NCBI GenBank assembly: GCA_965153455.1
Contig: OZ234503.1
Location: forward strand, 13,645,118-13,709,117
Length of the DNA stretch: 64,000 nt
DNA from: Sphagnum compactum
Taxonomy: Eukaryota; Bryophyta; Sphagnopsida; Sphagnales
Direction of reading: 5' to 3'
Made by a program: the position numbers and the translations under genes. Below are positions 36,088 to 46,555 of the stretch, one piece after another. The notes under the pieces were generated by a model, which saw only the letters and a list, made by a program, of their open reading frames with translations, was not told where the DNA came from and searched no databases. Each line of letters starts with the position of its first letter. Position 1 is the first letter of the stretch.

Positions 36088-38070
36088 ATGGAGAGCCGCG
36101 ACTCATGGAGCTTGTCAGTTGAAAACTCCAGGTATTTCTGATCTGTTCTGTGAACTCATGTCGATTTAGCAGCACTGCTCCTTAATCGATCGATTACGTG
36201 ATTTTTCTCTTTCGGTTGCGCTTTTGAATCCTGCTTGAATTTCGATTTCCGCATCTGTATGTATGTTTTTCTTCTTGGGAGTGGCGTGATGGAGAAGTCA
36301 GAGGCAGGCGCAGCAAACAGGTGTTCACTGTTTGATGAGTAACTGATTTCTTTGTCTTCTTTCCTTTCCTTTGGAGTGCATGGTGATTTGTTAGAAGATC
36401 GGACGTGAGAGTGTGTTGCAAGAACTTTTTTGTTTTTTTTTTTTGGCGGCGGTTTACTGTTTTTTGCTGTTGCTGATGATTCTTTTGTTTTTTCACTCGT
36501 TCGTTTTTGCAGTGCACAACAAGGAAGGAATGCGGCAGAATCTACAAAGGTGAGTAGTGTCTAGTACTCTCGTAGCCAGCCCTCTTGCAGCAACCTTGCA
36601 GTTTGAAGACGTTTGATGTCTGACCAAGATTATTGTCTTTCGTTTGTTCATTTCTCTCTCGTCTGCGTCTTGGATAAGGAGGAGGCAAGGGAAGCTCACA
36701 AGAAGTTTGTTCGTTGTCGATAGGTAGCGGCCGACGGGATCACATCAGTGCCGCAGCAGGAGGCTGCTGGTGACGCCCAAAGAGTAGCAGGGAATCGGAT
36801 TTTCCAGTCTTCTGCTACCAATGCTGCAGCTGCAACGGCGGCGCAAGGAAAGGGCTACTTGCAGTCGATGGTTGACACCGTGTCTGCAACCGCTGCCTCG
36901 TTCAAACACTCTCTTGTCAGCAACGCAGACGCTGGTAAGGACGCGATCTACACCGCCGGGCAACAGACTGTTAGTGTCGCAAACCAGAAAATGGAAGACG
37001 CGCAGGAGGCCATGAAGAGCATGTCCTTGAAGAATGCACAAGAGAAGGCGAACCAAGGCGTGCAGCTATCGAAAGCCTATTTGCAAGACGCTGGGGAGTC
37101 TGTCTCTGGAACTGTGACCTCCACTGTGCAAATTGCGATGGAGATTGGCAACGCCGTGAAGGATGTTGTGGCTGCATCGACACACCAAGCCGTAGATGCC
37201 ACTGTGAGCACCGGCAATGCCGCCGCTGAGCAGCTTGCAGCCGCCAAGAACACGACAGTACAGATCGCATCGGATACTTATGCCGCGGCCGCACAGAAAC
37301 TGCAAGAGACAGCAAGCCTTGCAACCGATCAGCTAAAAGCTGCGCACGATACGACTGTTCGGACTGGGCAATCGGCATACAACACAGCTGCAGAGAGATC
37401 AGCACAGGCCTATGATTATGCCACAAGTACAGTGAAGACGGCTGCAACTGCAAAGGACGCCACAGTTCGCACAGCTTCCGACACTCTCAACGCTGCTGCA
37501 GACAAAGCTATGGCTGCGAAAGACACGACAATGCAGGCTGCAACAGATGCCTACAGACTTGCAGCAGATAAGGCCGCAGCAGCAGAAGCAACGACTATGC
37601 AGGCGGGGCAATCGGCTAACCAAGCTGCGGCAGATACCGTCACGCAAGCTTACAATTACGCTGCTGCCACTGGCAACGTTGCGGCTGGGAAAGCGATGGC
37701 TGCCAGGGACATGACAGTGCAAGCTGCGGCGGATAGCTATACACTTGCAGCAAACAAGGGCGCAGCTGCTCACGAGGCAGCCGTCCAAAGCGGGCAATTC
37801 GGTTACCAAACCGCCGCACGGAATGTCGGGCAAGCTTACGAGTACGCTGTCGACACAGGCAACAGAACCGCGGAGAAAGCTGCCGCAACGAGAGACAACG
37901 TCGCACAGTATGCGACGAAAGCCAAAGAAACCTTGGTGAGTACTGTGAACGATGCTCCTGCTTCAACAGCTCAACAGAAGAAGGGTGCAGATCTCAGTGC
38001 ACAGTCTAATCAATCCAGGCGACAGACAGGAGACGCAGCAACCATGAGATCCAAGGAAGGGAAAAATTAG
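36088..38070 (+). CDS. LEA group 3-like protein with 11-mer helical repeats, 3 exons
   Basis: Exons 36088-36131, 36513-36549 and 36724-38070 join in frame with GT-AG introns, giving 475 aa. The ATG at 36088 (MESRDSWSLSVENS) is the first that splices into the long frame. Almost the whole protein is Ala/Thr/Gln/Lys-rich helix made of degenerate 11-residue units grouped into ~33-residue blocks, for example AAKDTTMQAATDAYRLAADK, AAEATTMQAGQSANQAAADT and AARDMTVQAAADSYTLAANK. There is no Trp outside the N-terminus, no membrane segment and no signal peptide. Such LEA_4-type proteins are unfolded in water and fold into helices on drying, stabilising membranes and enzymes in the cytosol. It is divergent to the LEA-like gene ending at 33463 and shares its ABRE-bearing promoter. 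The frame is intact and the codon-third G/C content is higher than in flanking DNA. Confidence 0.87.
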
Positions 38071-39411
38071 GTTAGAACAGAATGCCCAACAAACATCGGA
38101 CGAGGAAGCGAAGACAAGAACCACTCCCAACACAGCAGCTGCCATTGAAACTTGAAACACACAATTCACACACCTTGAAGGTGTTTGAAGAGTGTTTGCT
38201 ACAAATGAGGGGTCCAAACAAACTCCAGGAGGAAGAAGACAAAGACAAAGGTTCCATTGTGTGCAAAGCCCATTTATGTCGCATTCCTCTTGCACTCATT
38301 TGATTCAAGAGTGGCTGCTGGGAGAGTGCAGTTTGTGCATTGACCTTGTGCATACTGCATTTTCCCAGCAGCAGGAATGGGTTTTGGGTTAACCATGTGC
38401 ACAGTGCTTGATGCAGGGATGACTCTATCATTGCTTCACATGTATGGCCAATTCTTTGGAATGCAAAATTGGTACAATTGAAAAACATCAATGGGGTGAG
38501 TTTGTTCTACCATGAACTGGCAGCAAGCCATTTAAATTTCTTGTAACCATCAGGTGTCGAAGACAAGGAGAACAGAGAACTTCATTCCTCATAGTCCTCT
38601 GCTTAAAGTAGTTTGAAAGATGTCATCTCCAGTTTGCAACTGGCAAGAGCAATACTATATGGGAGAAGCAGTGGAAAGGTTCTTACCACTCATATTGTGA
38701 TAGCATGCCATATCTAAGAGCTATGAGCTATTCTGGCCACATCCAATTTAATGGCCGTTATCAGCATGCACAGCATTTCCTCTGTTCTTTCCATCCTAAT
38801 TATGAATTTTCTGACTTTTAACCTTTGTTTCTCATTTCTTGATGTGTGTATGTTTTTAGCTTTTGTGTTATGTGGCCCTGTACACAGCACAAGTTTTAGA
38901 ATTTAGGGAACCATTTGGTAATGAATTTGGTTTGAGAGATGATATTGAAAGGCAGCAAGCTGGTGGGAAACAATGTGAATGGTATCCTTGGGAAGGAGGT
39001 AGGTTGATTTTTGAAAGGGGGCAGCCACATCAGAGAAGACAGTCAGCAGGAAGTCATGACAGTGGTGGTTTAGAGAAGCAACAAACTTGTGGCATATAGC
39101 AACTTCGAGGAGAAACATATGAGAAAGGGAAAACTGACACGGGCGAGCTGTTGGCATGCTGCCATGCATTCCAAGCTCATGGGACACAGTGAACAGTGAA
39201 AGGATATGACTCATGTTCTGAATTACCGAGATTCATCGCAGAGTCAAGGGACACAAAAGAAGAGCTGCCAAATTCTTATTAACATGTTGCCATCATCATG
39301 GAACTATGTATGTTTCACCACTAAAATGTACCAATTGCTCCAATTTGTTTGCCCTTGCCAATCAATCATATGCTAGGGCAAACCAAGAGACTGAAGCATG
39401 GAATTTAATGT
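38071..39411. other. Intergenic region
   Basis: 3' flank of the LEA gene. An open frame of 78 codons at 38863-39099 has no recognisable features. No RNA gene or repeat is clear before the triplicated element starting at 39412. Confidence 0.4.
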
Positions 39412-39477
39412 GGCCCTGTATTTCATACCCCTGATGTCATCCTTCAATTGAAGTAAAGAGGGGCTCAGAGCAGGGTC
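39412..39477 (+). repeat. 66-bp hairpin-forming element, copy 1 of 3
   Basis: GGCCCTGTATTTCATACCCC at the left and GAGGGGCTCAGAGCAGGGTC at the right can pair as GCCCTG/CAGGGT and CCCC/GGGG around a loop with its own CTTCAATTGAAG palindrome. An AUGU/ACAU pair could extend the stem outward. The same 66 bases recur at 39966 and 40215 with changes mostly in the ten bases after CCCC. It could be a small-RNA precursor family or another structured RNA; the product is unknown. Confidence 0.5.
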
Positions 39478-39965
39478 TAAACATATGTGTACAAGATTGC
39501 AAGAAAACAAATCTCCACTACACAAAACTGAGCAAGGTCATAACCTCTTGAGAGTTACTCAAAAAAGATCAGACATCACATTCATCACAAATAGCAGTAA
39601 CTATTTGCTGGCATAAATACCCACTGACGCCATTAGCTATCAATGCTGCATGTAAATAAATATATCATACACAACCAAAAATTTCAGGCAAACAATCGTA
39701 TAATACCTGTTGTTGTGAGGTTTTCCCATTTCTGGAAAAGACAGGAACATAGCATCATATCATTGGCCAGCATTCAAGAGACAGTGTGAATAAAAAAAAG
39801 GTCAAAACAGAAGAAACAGCACTGCTAGTCTCTCCTAATCTTGCATCATCATCATGAAACTCTGATTGTCGTCATCAAGCTACAAACAGACATTGTACCA
39901 TGCTCTGGATTGCCCTTGCCACTCAGGCTTGGACAAATCAAAAAACGAAGTATGGAGTTTAATGT

Positions 39966-40031
39966 AGCCCTGTATTTCATACCCCTTCCATCATCCTTCA
40001 ATTGAAGTAAAGAGGGGCTCAGAGCAGGGTC
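39966..40031 (+). repeat. 66-bp hairpin-forming element, copy 2 of 3
   Basis: Same length as copy 1. It differs in the first bases (AG for GG) and in the spacer after CCCC (ttccatcatcc for tgatgtcatcc). Similarity to copy 3 also extends ~70 bases upstream (cttgcca/ttaccagtcagg, gacaaatcaaaaaac). A GA run follows at 40050. Confidence 0.5.
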
Positions 40032-40214
40032 GAAACATGAGGAACTGCAAGAGAGAGAGAGAGGGGAAGACAGAGAGATGCTAGTTTTTTCTGACATTGC
40101 ATTGTTCTGAAACTATGAGTTTCCACATGATGCCAAATGATGTACCACGCTGCTGGGTGCTCTTACCAGTCAGGCATGAGCAAATCAAAAAACACAAAAG
40201 CATGGGATTGATGT

Positions 40215-40280
40215 GACCCTGTATTTCATACCCCTTCTTGCATCCTTCAATAGAAGTAAAGAGGGGCTCAGAGCAGGGTC
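40215..40280 (+). repeat. 66-bp hairpin-forming element, copy 3 of 3
   Basis: Starts GACCCTG and ends CAGGGTC, so the outer stem is fully complementary here. The spacer after CCCC reads ttcttgcatcc and the loop palindrome has one change (CTTCAATAGAAG). It lies ~340 bases downstream of the FAX-like gene's stop codon, which is on the other strand. Confidence 0.5.
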
Positions 40281-40623
40281 AAAAAATGAGAGATGGAGCT
40301 GCAAGAAAGCCCTTCCTGACATTGTATCAAAGAGAAAGCTTCAGGTCAAACCTTGCTGAGATACAATTCAATTCCTTGGATGGTGGCCTCAACACAAGAA
40401 CACAAGAAAAAAAGAAACTAAATAGATGATTCTTGAATGAGTAATACCCATCTGAGTCTCCATTGCACCACTCTTCTATTGACCTTGCAGTACACATTAT
40501 ACTCAAGCAGGATATAACAAGGCATAATCTGAGAAGTCAATTTTCCAAAGAGTTGCACATGCTAAGGGGCAAAGATGGTTTCAACAACAAGTTAACTGCA
40601 GATTTCTTGAAGATTTTATTTTT

Positions 40624-41782
40624 TCAAGGCAATGGTACTCTTGTTTGGAGATATGAGACCGCAAATACCAAAGATGCAGCAGCACTGAGACCCAAGAGAG
40701 GCACTGCTGGAATAAGCTTGCCTGTGGACACCAGTCGAATAGCTGCACAGACAGTTGACATACACTGGACTCAAAAAAACTTCCATTGAAAGTGAAATGC
40801 AAGACAGCGCACACTCTTCATCCCCTGACATTGGAAATGTTTGAACAGTAGTGGAAATAAATAGGTACTCAGGAGATGCACTTAATAGCACATAAGTATG
40901 GTTTACTTACCAAAGAGAGCAGCAAGCAACACTCCAACACCAAAACCTACTGCTTCACCAAGTTCACGAGTCTCTGGTGTCTGCATGAGGAGATATGCCT
41001 GGCGAAAAACACAAAATCATGCCCACAGGAGGTTAGGCTACCATCATCATCAGCCCTTTTCAAATGCCATCATCTGTGGGCTTAAATGCATGGGAACTAA
41101 GTATACAGCCCTTCTCAAATGCCATCAACTTGGTGATGTGCAAAGCCATATTCAGGAATGAACTCTCTCTGCTGAACTTTACTTACCACAGCAAGAGAAG
41201 CACCTCCAACGAGTCCACCTCCAAGAGAATACTTGCTGCCAGATCTTGTGTCTGCAAAAGAGGAAGAACCACAAGGCAGGTTTCAGCACTGAAACTGGGG
41301 CTGGAAAAAAAAAAAATTTAACAGGGGCTGAAAACCACATGCCTTCTTGACCTAGGACCCTGAAGAAAAACAGTTTTCTTACATGCGAAAAGACCCCCGC
41401 CGAGAATAGCAGCTCCGTAGACGGCTGCAGTTAACGGCGCGTACTCCACCAAGCTCAGCTCCGCCGTAATGCTGCCACAGGAATGACCCTTGTTCTTCTT
41501 CTTTGCTGTCCTCGACGATGACCCACTACTAACCACCTTCACGACCGCAACACGTTCTCCCCTAAACGAGCTTCTCAACTCTGCAGCCGGCTTCCCCGAG
41601 AAAGCACCAGGTCCAGCCGCACTTGATCCATTGAACAAGCTCTGTTGTGGGTACTTGAGTCCTCCTCTAGACCTGACTTCCGTCGTCGTCCTCGAGAGAG
41701 CACGAACTACATCACAACTGCCGCACACTGCCGAAGAAGAAGACGACATAGGATCTACAACAACACTAGTTGCTGCACACAT
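40624..41782 (-). CDS. TMEM14/FAX-type plastid membrane protein, 4 exons
   Basis: Minus-strand exons 41782-41383, 41251-41187, 40998-40911 and 40769-40624 join with GT-AG introns and matching phases (699 bases, 232 aa). About 110 N-terminal residues are Ser/Ala/Arg/Val-rich, fitting a plastid transit peptide; two nearby methionines (positions 1 and 12) are possible starts. The mature part has four hydrophobic segments: APLTAAVYGAAILGGGLFAY, SLGGGLVGGASLAVAYLLM, LGEAVGFGVGVLLAALFGV and IPAVPLLGLSAAASLVFAV. GKLIPAVPLLGLSAA matches the GKxMPAGxVAGxSA block of Tmemb_14 proteins. Plant members are the FAX fatty-acid exporters of the plastid envelope. Which FAX subgroup it belongs to is not clear. 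The gene is divergent from RAF1 (577-bp gap between start codons). Confidence 0.85.
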
Positions 41783-42358
41783 TGCGACAATCACAATACG
41801 TTGATGTGTAACAAAAGCTCAAGAAGAAGCTCCAGATCAAGCTCAATAAAGAAGCTCAAGAAGAAGCTCTTTCACAGGTACCCCATGTGGCCACGCCCCC
41901 AAAGCTCTAAACCCTAGGTTACCTTCAAATGCAGGACCAACAACAACGCAGCTGCTAGAGAAGAGATCTCTATCTGTAGATGATGGACACCAACAGTACA
42001 AATGCAGATCTTGGGAGTGAGTCGAGATCGATCTGCAACAACCGTAAGTCCTTTTTCGGATCAAACAACTCCCACGCACCCACAACACCCATCAGGATCG
42101 ACACACTCGCAAATCTTCGCTGACCACCGTTTTTGTCCGATGTCTACTCGTCAACAGTCACTGACACACAAGCCGGGAAAGGGATAGGACAACAACGTGA
42201 TGATGGCCATGGTGCGATGTGTCCGGGGTCCACCTGATCTTCTACTGGGGGAAGAAGCTCAAGGGTTTAGGGTTCGGAATTAGGGTTTACTTGCCTGCCA
42301 GGGGATTTTGTGATGCAGTCTGCTGCTTCAGGGGAAGAGTCACGCTTCACAGCTCAAA
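41783..42358. promoter_or_regulatory. Divergent promoter region between FAX-like gene and RAF1
   Basis: 576 bases separate the two start codons and must hold both 5' UTRs and promoters. Telobox-like motifs occur on both sides: ctctaaaccctagg near 41907 and gggtttagggtt, ttagggttta near 42264-42290. No TATA box stands out. Confidence 0.4.
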
Positions 42359-43873
42359 ATGAGCAGCTGCAGTAGCTTCTCGTCATCGGCTCCCATCTAC
42401 GCAGGGAGCAACAAGGGCGGGTTACTTGCAAGGAATGGCGGAGGATATGGAGACAACAGCAGCAGCAGCAGCAAGATGACAGCAGCAAGAATGGGTTGCA
42501 GAGCTCACATGTGTATCGACATCTCCCGCTCCAATTTTGCAGCCAGGCATGCTGTTTTCAGATGCCTGTTGCAGAGAAGAGGAACTGTTGGGTTGCAGAG
42601 AAGAGGAACTATTTTGCAAAAGGATTCAGTTGGGAAGAGTGGTTCGAAGAGAGAGAGCATGGTCAGGCGTTTGGTAGTATGTACCTTGGAGGGAAAAGAA
42701 GTGTATCAACCATTTCGGCCTCCTCCAGTCTCTATTCCTGCTTCTGATAGCCTGTCTTCAGCCACAACTACTGAAGAGCAGCTCGAGATTTTGCGTGAGA
42801 GAAGAGGGTTGTGGCATGAGTATGCCATCATCATTCCAATTCTGAGCAGAGCTGGGTTTGCGCCCTCCATGATAGATGAGGCCACAGGCATGACAGGGGT
42901 GGAGCAGAACATGATTGTGGTGGCTTCACAGGTGCGCACTTCTCTCAAGGCCAGTGGATTTGATGAAGAAAAGCTGGCCTCCTTTGATGTTGGGGGGGAC
43001 CAATTGCTGTATGAGCTGCGGATTTTGTCAGCTCAGCAAAGGAAGGCCTCAGCTGAGTTTTTGTTGGAGAGAAAACTGGGTATGAAAGAGGCAAATGAGC
43101 TTGCACGGGCAGTGAAGGATTTTGAGAGAAGGAAGGGAGTGGAGGGATGGAAGGATTTCACTTCAGCTCCAGGCGATTGTCTGGCCTTTGCTTGCTACAG
43201 GCAAAGCAAAGAGTATAGGGATGAAGTGGATAAAGAAACAGTGTTGAACAAGGCACTTGACTATGCAGTATCTGCTGGAGCTAAATCAAAGCTACAACAA
43301 GCTTTGAAGAGGATTTCTGGTGACAACGAAACTTCTTCACAAGATGAGGATTTGACAGAGCGATCCTATCTGCAAGTAGTCAGATTGTTGGAGGGAGAGA
43401 TGGCAGGAGCTCAACTGCCAATGATGTTGCCCATAGCAGATGCAACAGTGAAATCATTGGAGGAGGCACCATTGAGGCGCACAACAGGGAAAGGTCCATT
43501 CAATGTCCTGGAGGTTGATGCCACATCATGGAAGTCATGGGCAGCACTGCCAGGGTGGGCACCGATCGCTTCTTCCATAGCACCAGTGGGTGTTCATTTT
43601 GCAGATTCAAGCTCTCTCCCTCTGCAATCAAAGAAGACAACTGGTGTTTCAAAAGTTACAGGAGGAGAACCCTTGCTTTTAGTTGTTGACAAGGGAGTAA
43701 CAGAGCTAGATAGTGATGACAGCTTGTTTGTAGTAGCTTCAGAAGGTAGCCAGGAATTGAGGATCAAAGCAGGATCAAAAATTGCTGAAAGTCAAGTGCG
43801 GTCTCTAGGCAAAGTTGTGATTGCTTTGAGGCCCGCTATTCCTGCCAGTGAGGACCAGGCAGATTGGGAGTGA
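42359..43873 (+). CDS. RAF1: Rubisco accumulation factor 1, plastid
   Basis: Intronless frame of 504 aa, starting at the first ATG of the frame. RAF1 is a stromal chaperone that binds RbcL dimers after chaperonin release and helps build the RbcL8 core before small subunits join. The first ~100 residues are a Ser/Gly/Arg-rich transit peptide. VYQPFRPPP begins the mature protein; the N-terminal helical domain carries LHEY-type block RRGLWHEYAIIIPILSRAGFAPS and GVEQNMIVVASQVRTSL. The C-terminal beta domain includes QLPMMLPIADATVKSLEEAP and LFVVASEGSQELRIKAGSKI. A 26-27 base direct repeat in the transit-peptide region (QRRGT twice, ~42569-42620) is a local duplication. Length is slightly above flowering-plant RAF1 because of the N-terminus. 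Its last ~56 codons and 3' flank are copied in inverted orientation at 45345-46065. Confidence 0.93.
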   Translation: MSSCSSFSSSAPIYAGSNKGGLLARNGGGYGDNSSSSSKMTAARMGCRAHMCIDISRSNFAARHAVFRCLLQRRGTVGLQRRGTILQKDSVGKSGSKRESMVRRLVVCTLEGKEVYQPFRPPPVSIPASDSLSSATTTEEQLEILRERRGLWHEYAIIIPILSRAGFAPSMIDEATGMTGVEQNMIVVASQVRTSLKASGFDEEKLASFDVGGDQLLYELRILSAQQRKASAEFLLERKLGMKEANELARAVKDFERRKGVEGWKDFTSAPGDCLAFACYRQSKEYRDEVDKETVLNKALDYAVSAGAKSKLQQALKRISGDNETSSQDEDLTERSYLQVVRLLEGEMAGAQLPMMLPIADATVKSLEEAPLRRTTGKGPFNVLEVDATSWKSWAALPGWAPIASSIAPVGVHFADSSSLPLQSKKTTGVSKVTGGEPLLLVVDKGVTELDSDDSLFVVASEGSQELRIKAGSKIAESQVRSLGKVVIALRPAIPASEDQADWE

Positions 43874-44460
43874 AAAATCCCAAGAAGATGAGGTCTATGG
43901 TTTGCTAAATCCAGCATTGTAATAGGTAATGCATAATTTTTCTCCTTTTTGTGGTTTCTAAAAATCTCAGCACATGTCTCTCTGCTCTGTCCTTTTTTTT
44001 TTCGGAGAGAATGGGGGGATGGGGAGGTGAGGTTACGGTTTCTAAATTTCTAAGGTGCACACATTTGCAGTTTCATGTTGTGGGTCACCATTTTTACTTG
44101 GACTTTTTTCTTCTTCCTCTGCTCTTGTAAGAGACATAACATTGCTGGCTATTGATTCTTGCAACAAGAGTTGAACCGTCTCGCTTCAGTTCAGATGAAA
44201 TGCAGAATTTACTTTGTGGGTGCAGCCTGAGTATCCCTTTGCATCTGTCTGTATGCTTTTGCGGTGCTTGTACCTGAGAACTGTCATTGCTTACACAGTC
44301 TAGTTCTCTGTCCTCTTGCAAGCATGCTGACCATGAATGATACAACAAATCAATCAAAATGGAAGGATTTGATTGTCATCATAAGAGCAACATCTGGATG
44401 TCTTGGCTTATGAGCTGTGACAGTCTATCACAGTTGCTGGACAGAAGGGAGTGTTCGAGC
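43705..44460 (+). repeat. Inverted duplication, left arm (RAF1 3' end and flank)
   Basis: The arm spans the last ~56 codons of RAF1 and ~590 bases downstream. It matches the reverse complement of 45345-46065 throughout, including gattcttgcaacaagagtt, ttcagttcagatgaaatg and tgcatctgtctgtatgctt. Confidence 0.85.
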
Positions 44461-44616
44461 TTTCAAGCTGGCAAGCTTGTACTCTTGTGTTGGGATGCTG
44501 GCCCTGCATCTGACCCTTGGGGTATTGCTACTTTCTCCAGATTCCTTGCTGTTATGAACGTCTCTCTGCATCTCGAGACCAATTTGTCCAGAGCTAGAGC
44601 TTGAGAATCTTGTGCC

Positions 44617-44812
44617 TTAGGCACCAAAGAACTCAAAGATCCTTCTGTTCTTCTTCAGGAACTCCATGGTGAGATCCATGGAAAGCACAAGCTGATCAAT
44701 AACTTCAGCATTTGGAGGAAGATAATGAAGTCCCGTGGGGAATAGCAACAAAATAACTCCAAGCCTCTGAAGAACCATGCACTTACCAGGCCTGACGCAC
44801 ACTTGTATTTGC
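44617..44812 (-). pseudogene. Possible orphan terminal exon
   Basis: A minus-strand open stretch reads VCVRPGKCMVLQRLGVILLL, then TGLHYLPPNAEVIDQLVL and SMDLTMEFLKKNRRIFEFF before a stop at 44617. A pyrimidine-rich AG (ctttcttaag) precedes it. It looks like a last exon of a protein gene, but I do not recognise the family and find no partner exons. It sits in the spacer between the two RAF1 arms and may be a captured gene fragment or chance. Confidence 0.25.
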
Positions 44813-45344
44813 TTAAGAAAGGATCAATGTTTCTATTATTGCATTGGCAGCTCAGTGGGTAATGAAACCGAGCCTGCATACACGCAGCCCTTTTCTGTCA
44901 GACTCTCTCACAGATTTCTGGGGAAGGAGGTGGAATCTTCTGATCAGCAATCTGACGTGGGTTGATGTTTCTGAACCTGTGCGGTATTTTCGTTTGTGGG
45001 CATGAGAGACAAGCTTGGGGAAATTTTCTGTACACAAAGCAGAGAGGCAGAAGAGTTGACTGGAGCTTGCTAGTCTATTGAATAGGGGAAGCCACAGCCT
45101 TCTTCACTTTACATGGAATTATGACTGTTTATGAGATCTTCATTAGACACAAATTTCAAATTAATGTCATAAAGCTTGTCTCTCTACCCATCACCTATTG
45201 TTCCTTGCTTTTCTCTGCACTTTGGCTGTTATACTCATCTGCATGCTGAGGAAGGACGGACTTACACGCCATATCAGAGTTTCAAGATTTTTTCAGAAAG
45301 TTTTTGCCTCAATATTATTCTTCATAGAAGTTCATGAAGAAACC

Positions 45345-46065
45345 TTCTGTCCAGCAAGCAACTGTGATGGACTGCCACAGCTCATAACATAAAACACCCA
45401 AGTGTTGCTTTTACTATGGCATTTGAATCCTCCACGTTGATTGATTTCTGTAACCGTCATGGTCAGGATGCTTGCTAGAGTCCAGAAAACTGAAGTGGAT
45501 GAGCAATGACGGTTTTCAGATACAAGCATTACAAAGCATACAGACAGATGCAAAGGAATACTCTTGGTGCAGCCATAAAGTAACTTCCACATTTCATCTG
45601 AACTGAAGCAAGAGGGTTTAACTCTTGTTGCAAGAATCAATAGTCAGCACTGGTATGTTTACTACACACAGCCAAGGAAGGAGAAAAAAGTGAGTAAAGA
45701 TGGTGATTCACAACATGAAACTGCAAATGTGCAAGCCTTAGAAATTCAAAAACCTTAACCTCACCCCCCATCCCCTGTTCTCTCCAAAAAGGAGAGAGTA
45801 GAGGCATGTGCAGAGATTGAAGAACCACAAAAAAGGAAATTCATGCACTGAGCCTAGTTCAATGCTGGATTTCGCTAACTGTAGACAAAATCTTCTTGGA
45901 ATTCTTCACTCCCTGGTCCTCACTGGCAGGATTAGGGGGCCTCAAACCAACTAGAACTTTGCCTAGAGACAGCACTCGACTTTCTGCAATTTTGTATCCT
46001 GCTTTGATCCTCAATTCTTGGCTACCTTCTGAAGCTACTACAAACAAGCTATCATTACTATCTAG
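45345..46065 (-). pseudogene. Inverted partial RAF1 copy (3' end), right arm
   Basis: On the minus strand 46047-45900 encodes LFVVASEGSQELRIKAG and ESRVLSLGKVLVGLRPP, nearly identical to the RAF1 C-terminus. The parental stop codon is lost by a deletion of about nine bases, and the frame runs on to 45859. The similarity continues through the 3' flank to ~45345. Homology begins abruptly at the parental base ~43705, in mid-exon. It lacks a promoter-proximal part of the gene and cannot make RAF1. Confidence 0.88.
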
Positions 46066-46555
46066 CTTTTTGGATGTAGGATATGCTTATCAGCAATACT
46101 GTCACCCTTCGTGGAAAGCACCCTTCTTGGCAGTAGTCCTAGTAACTCTTGGCCTCCAAGAGATCCAGAGCACCTAGGAGTTGAGAGAGACAAGCTCTCT
46201 CTCTTTCAAGTCCTTGCACCTTCTATGCCATTGCAAATTGTTGGGTCATTGCAAATTGCTGGTCCAATGCCTCAGTCCTAGGGTTTACTAGTTGCTGCAA
46301 AATGTTCTTGAGAAGTTGAGTGTTCTTGCTATGTGCATGTATCATTCCATTTTATCAATGATATTCTTTGTTGTGAGCTTCTATCACAAGTTCCTGTGCA
46401 TGGACAGTGTCTATATGTGTGTTTACATTTCTTTCATTGTTATTCTTGAGAAAGTTGCTAGTCAAGATCCAAAAGAAGAGATCAATTTCCTTTCTTTGAA
46501 AATAGAAACGCAAAATCCATTTTTGTCACAGGAGAAGGAAAAGATATGATGGATC

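Noticed and set aside
36971-37833. Minus-strand frames of 144-160 codons
   Set aside because: Shadows caused by the repetitive Ala-rich LEA coding sequence on the plus strand.
38863-39099. 78-codon frame with a tggccctgta phrase like the triplicated element
   Set aside because: Only ~14 bases match the hairpin element and the complementary arm is missing, so I do not count it as a fourth copy or a gene.
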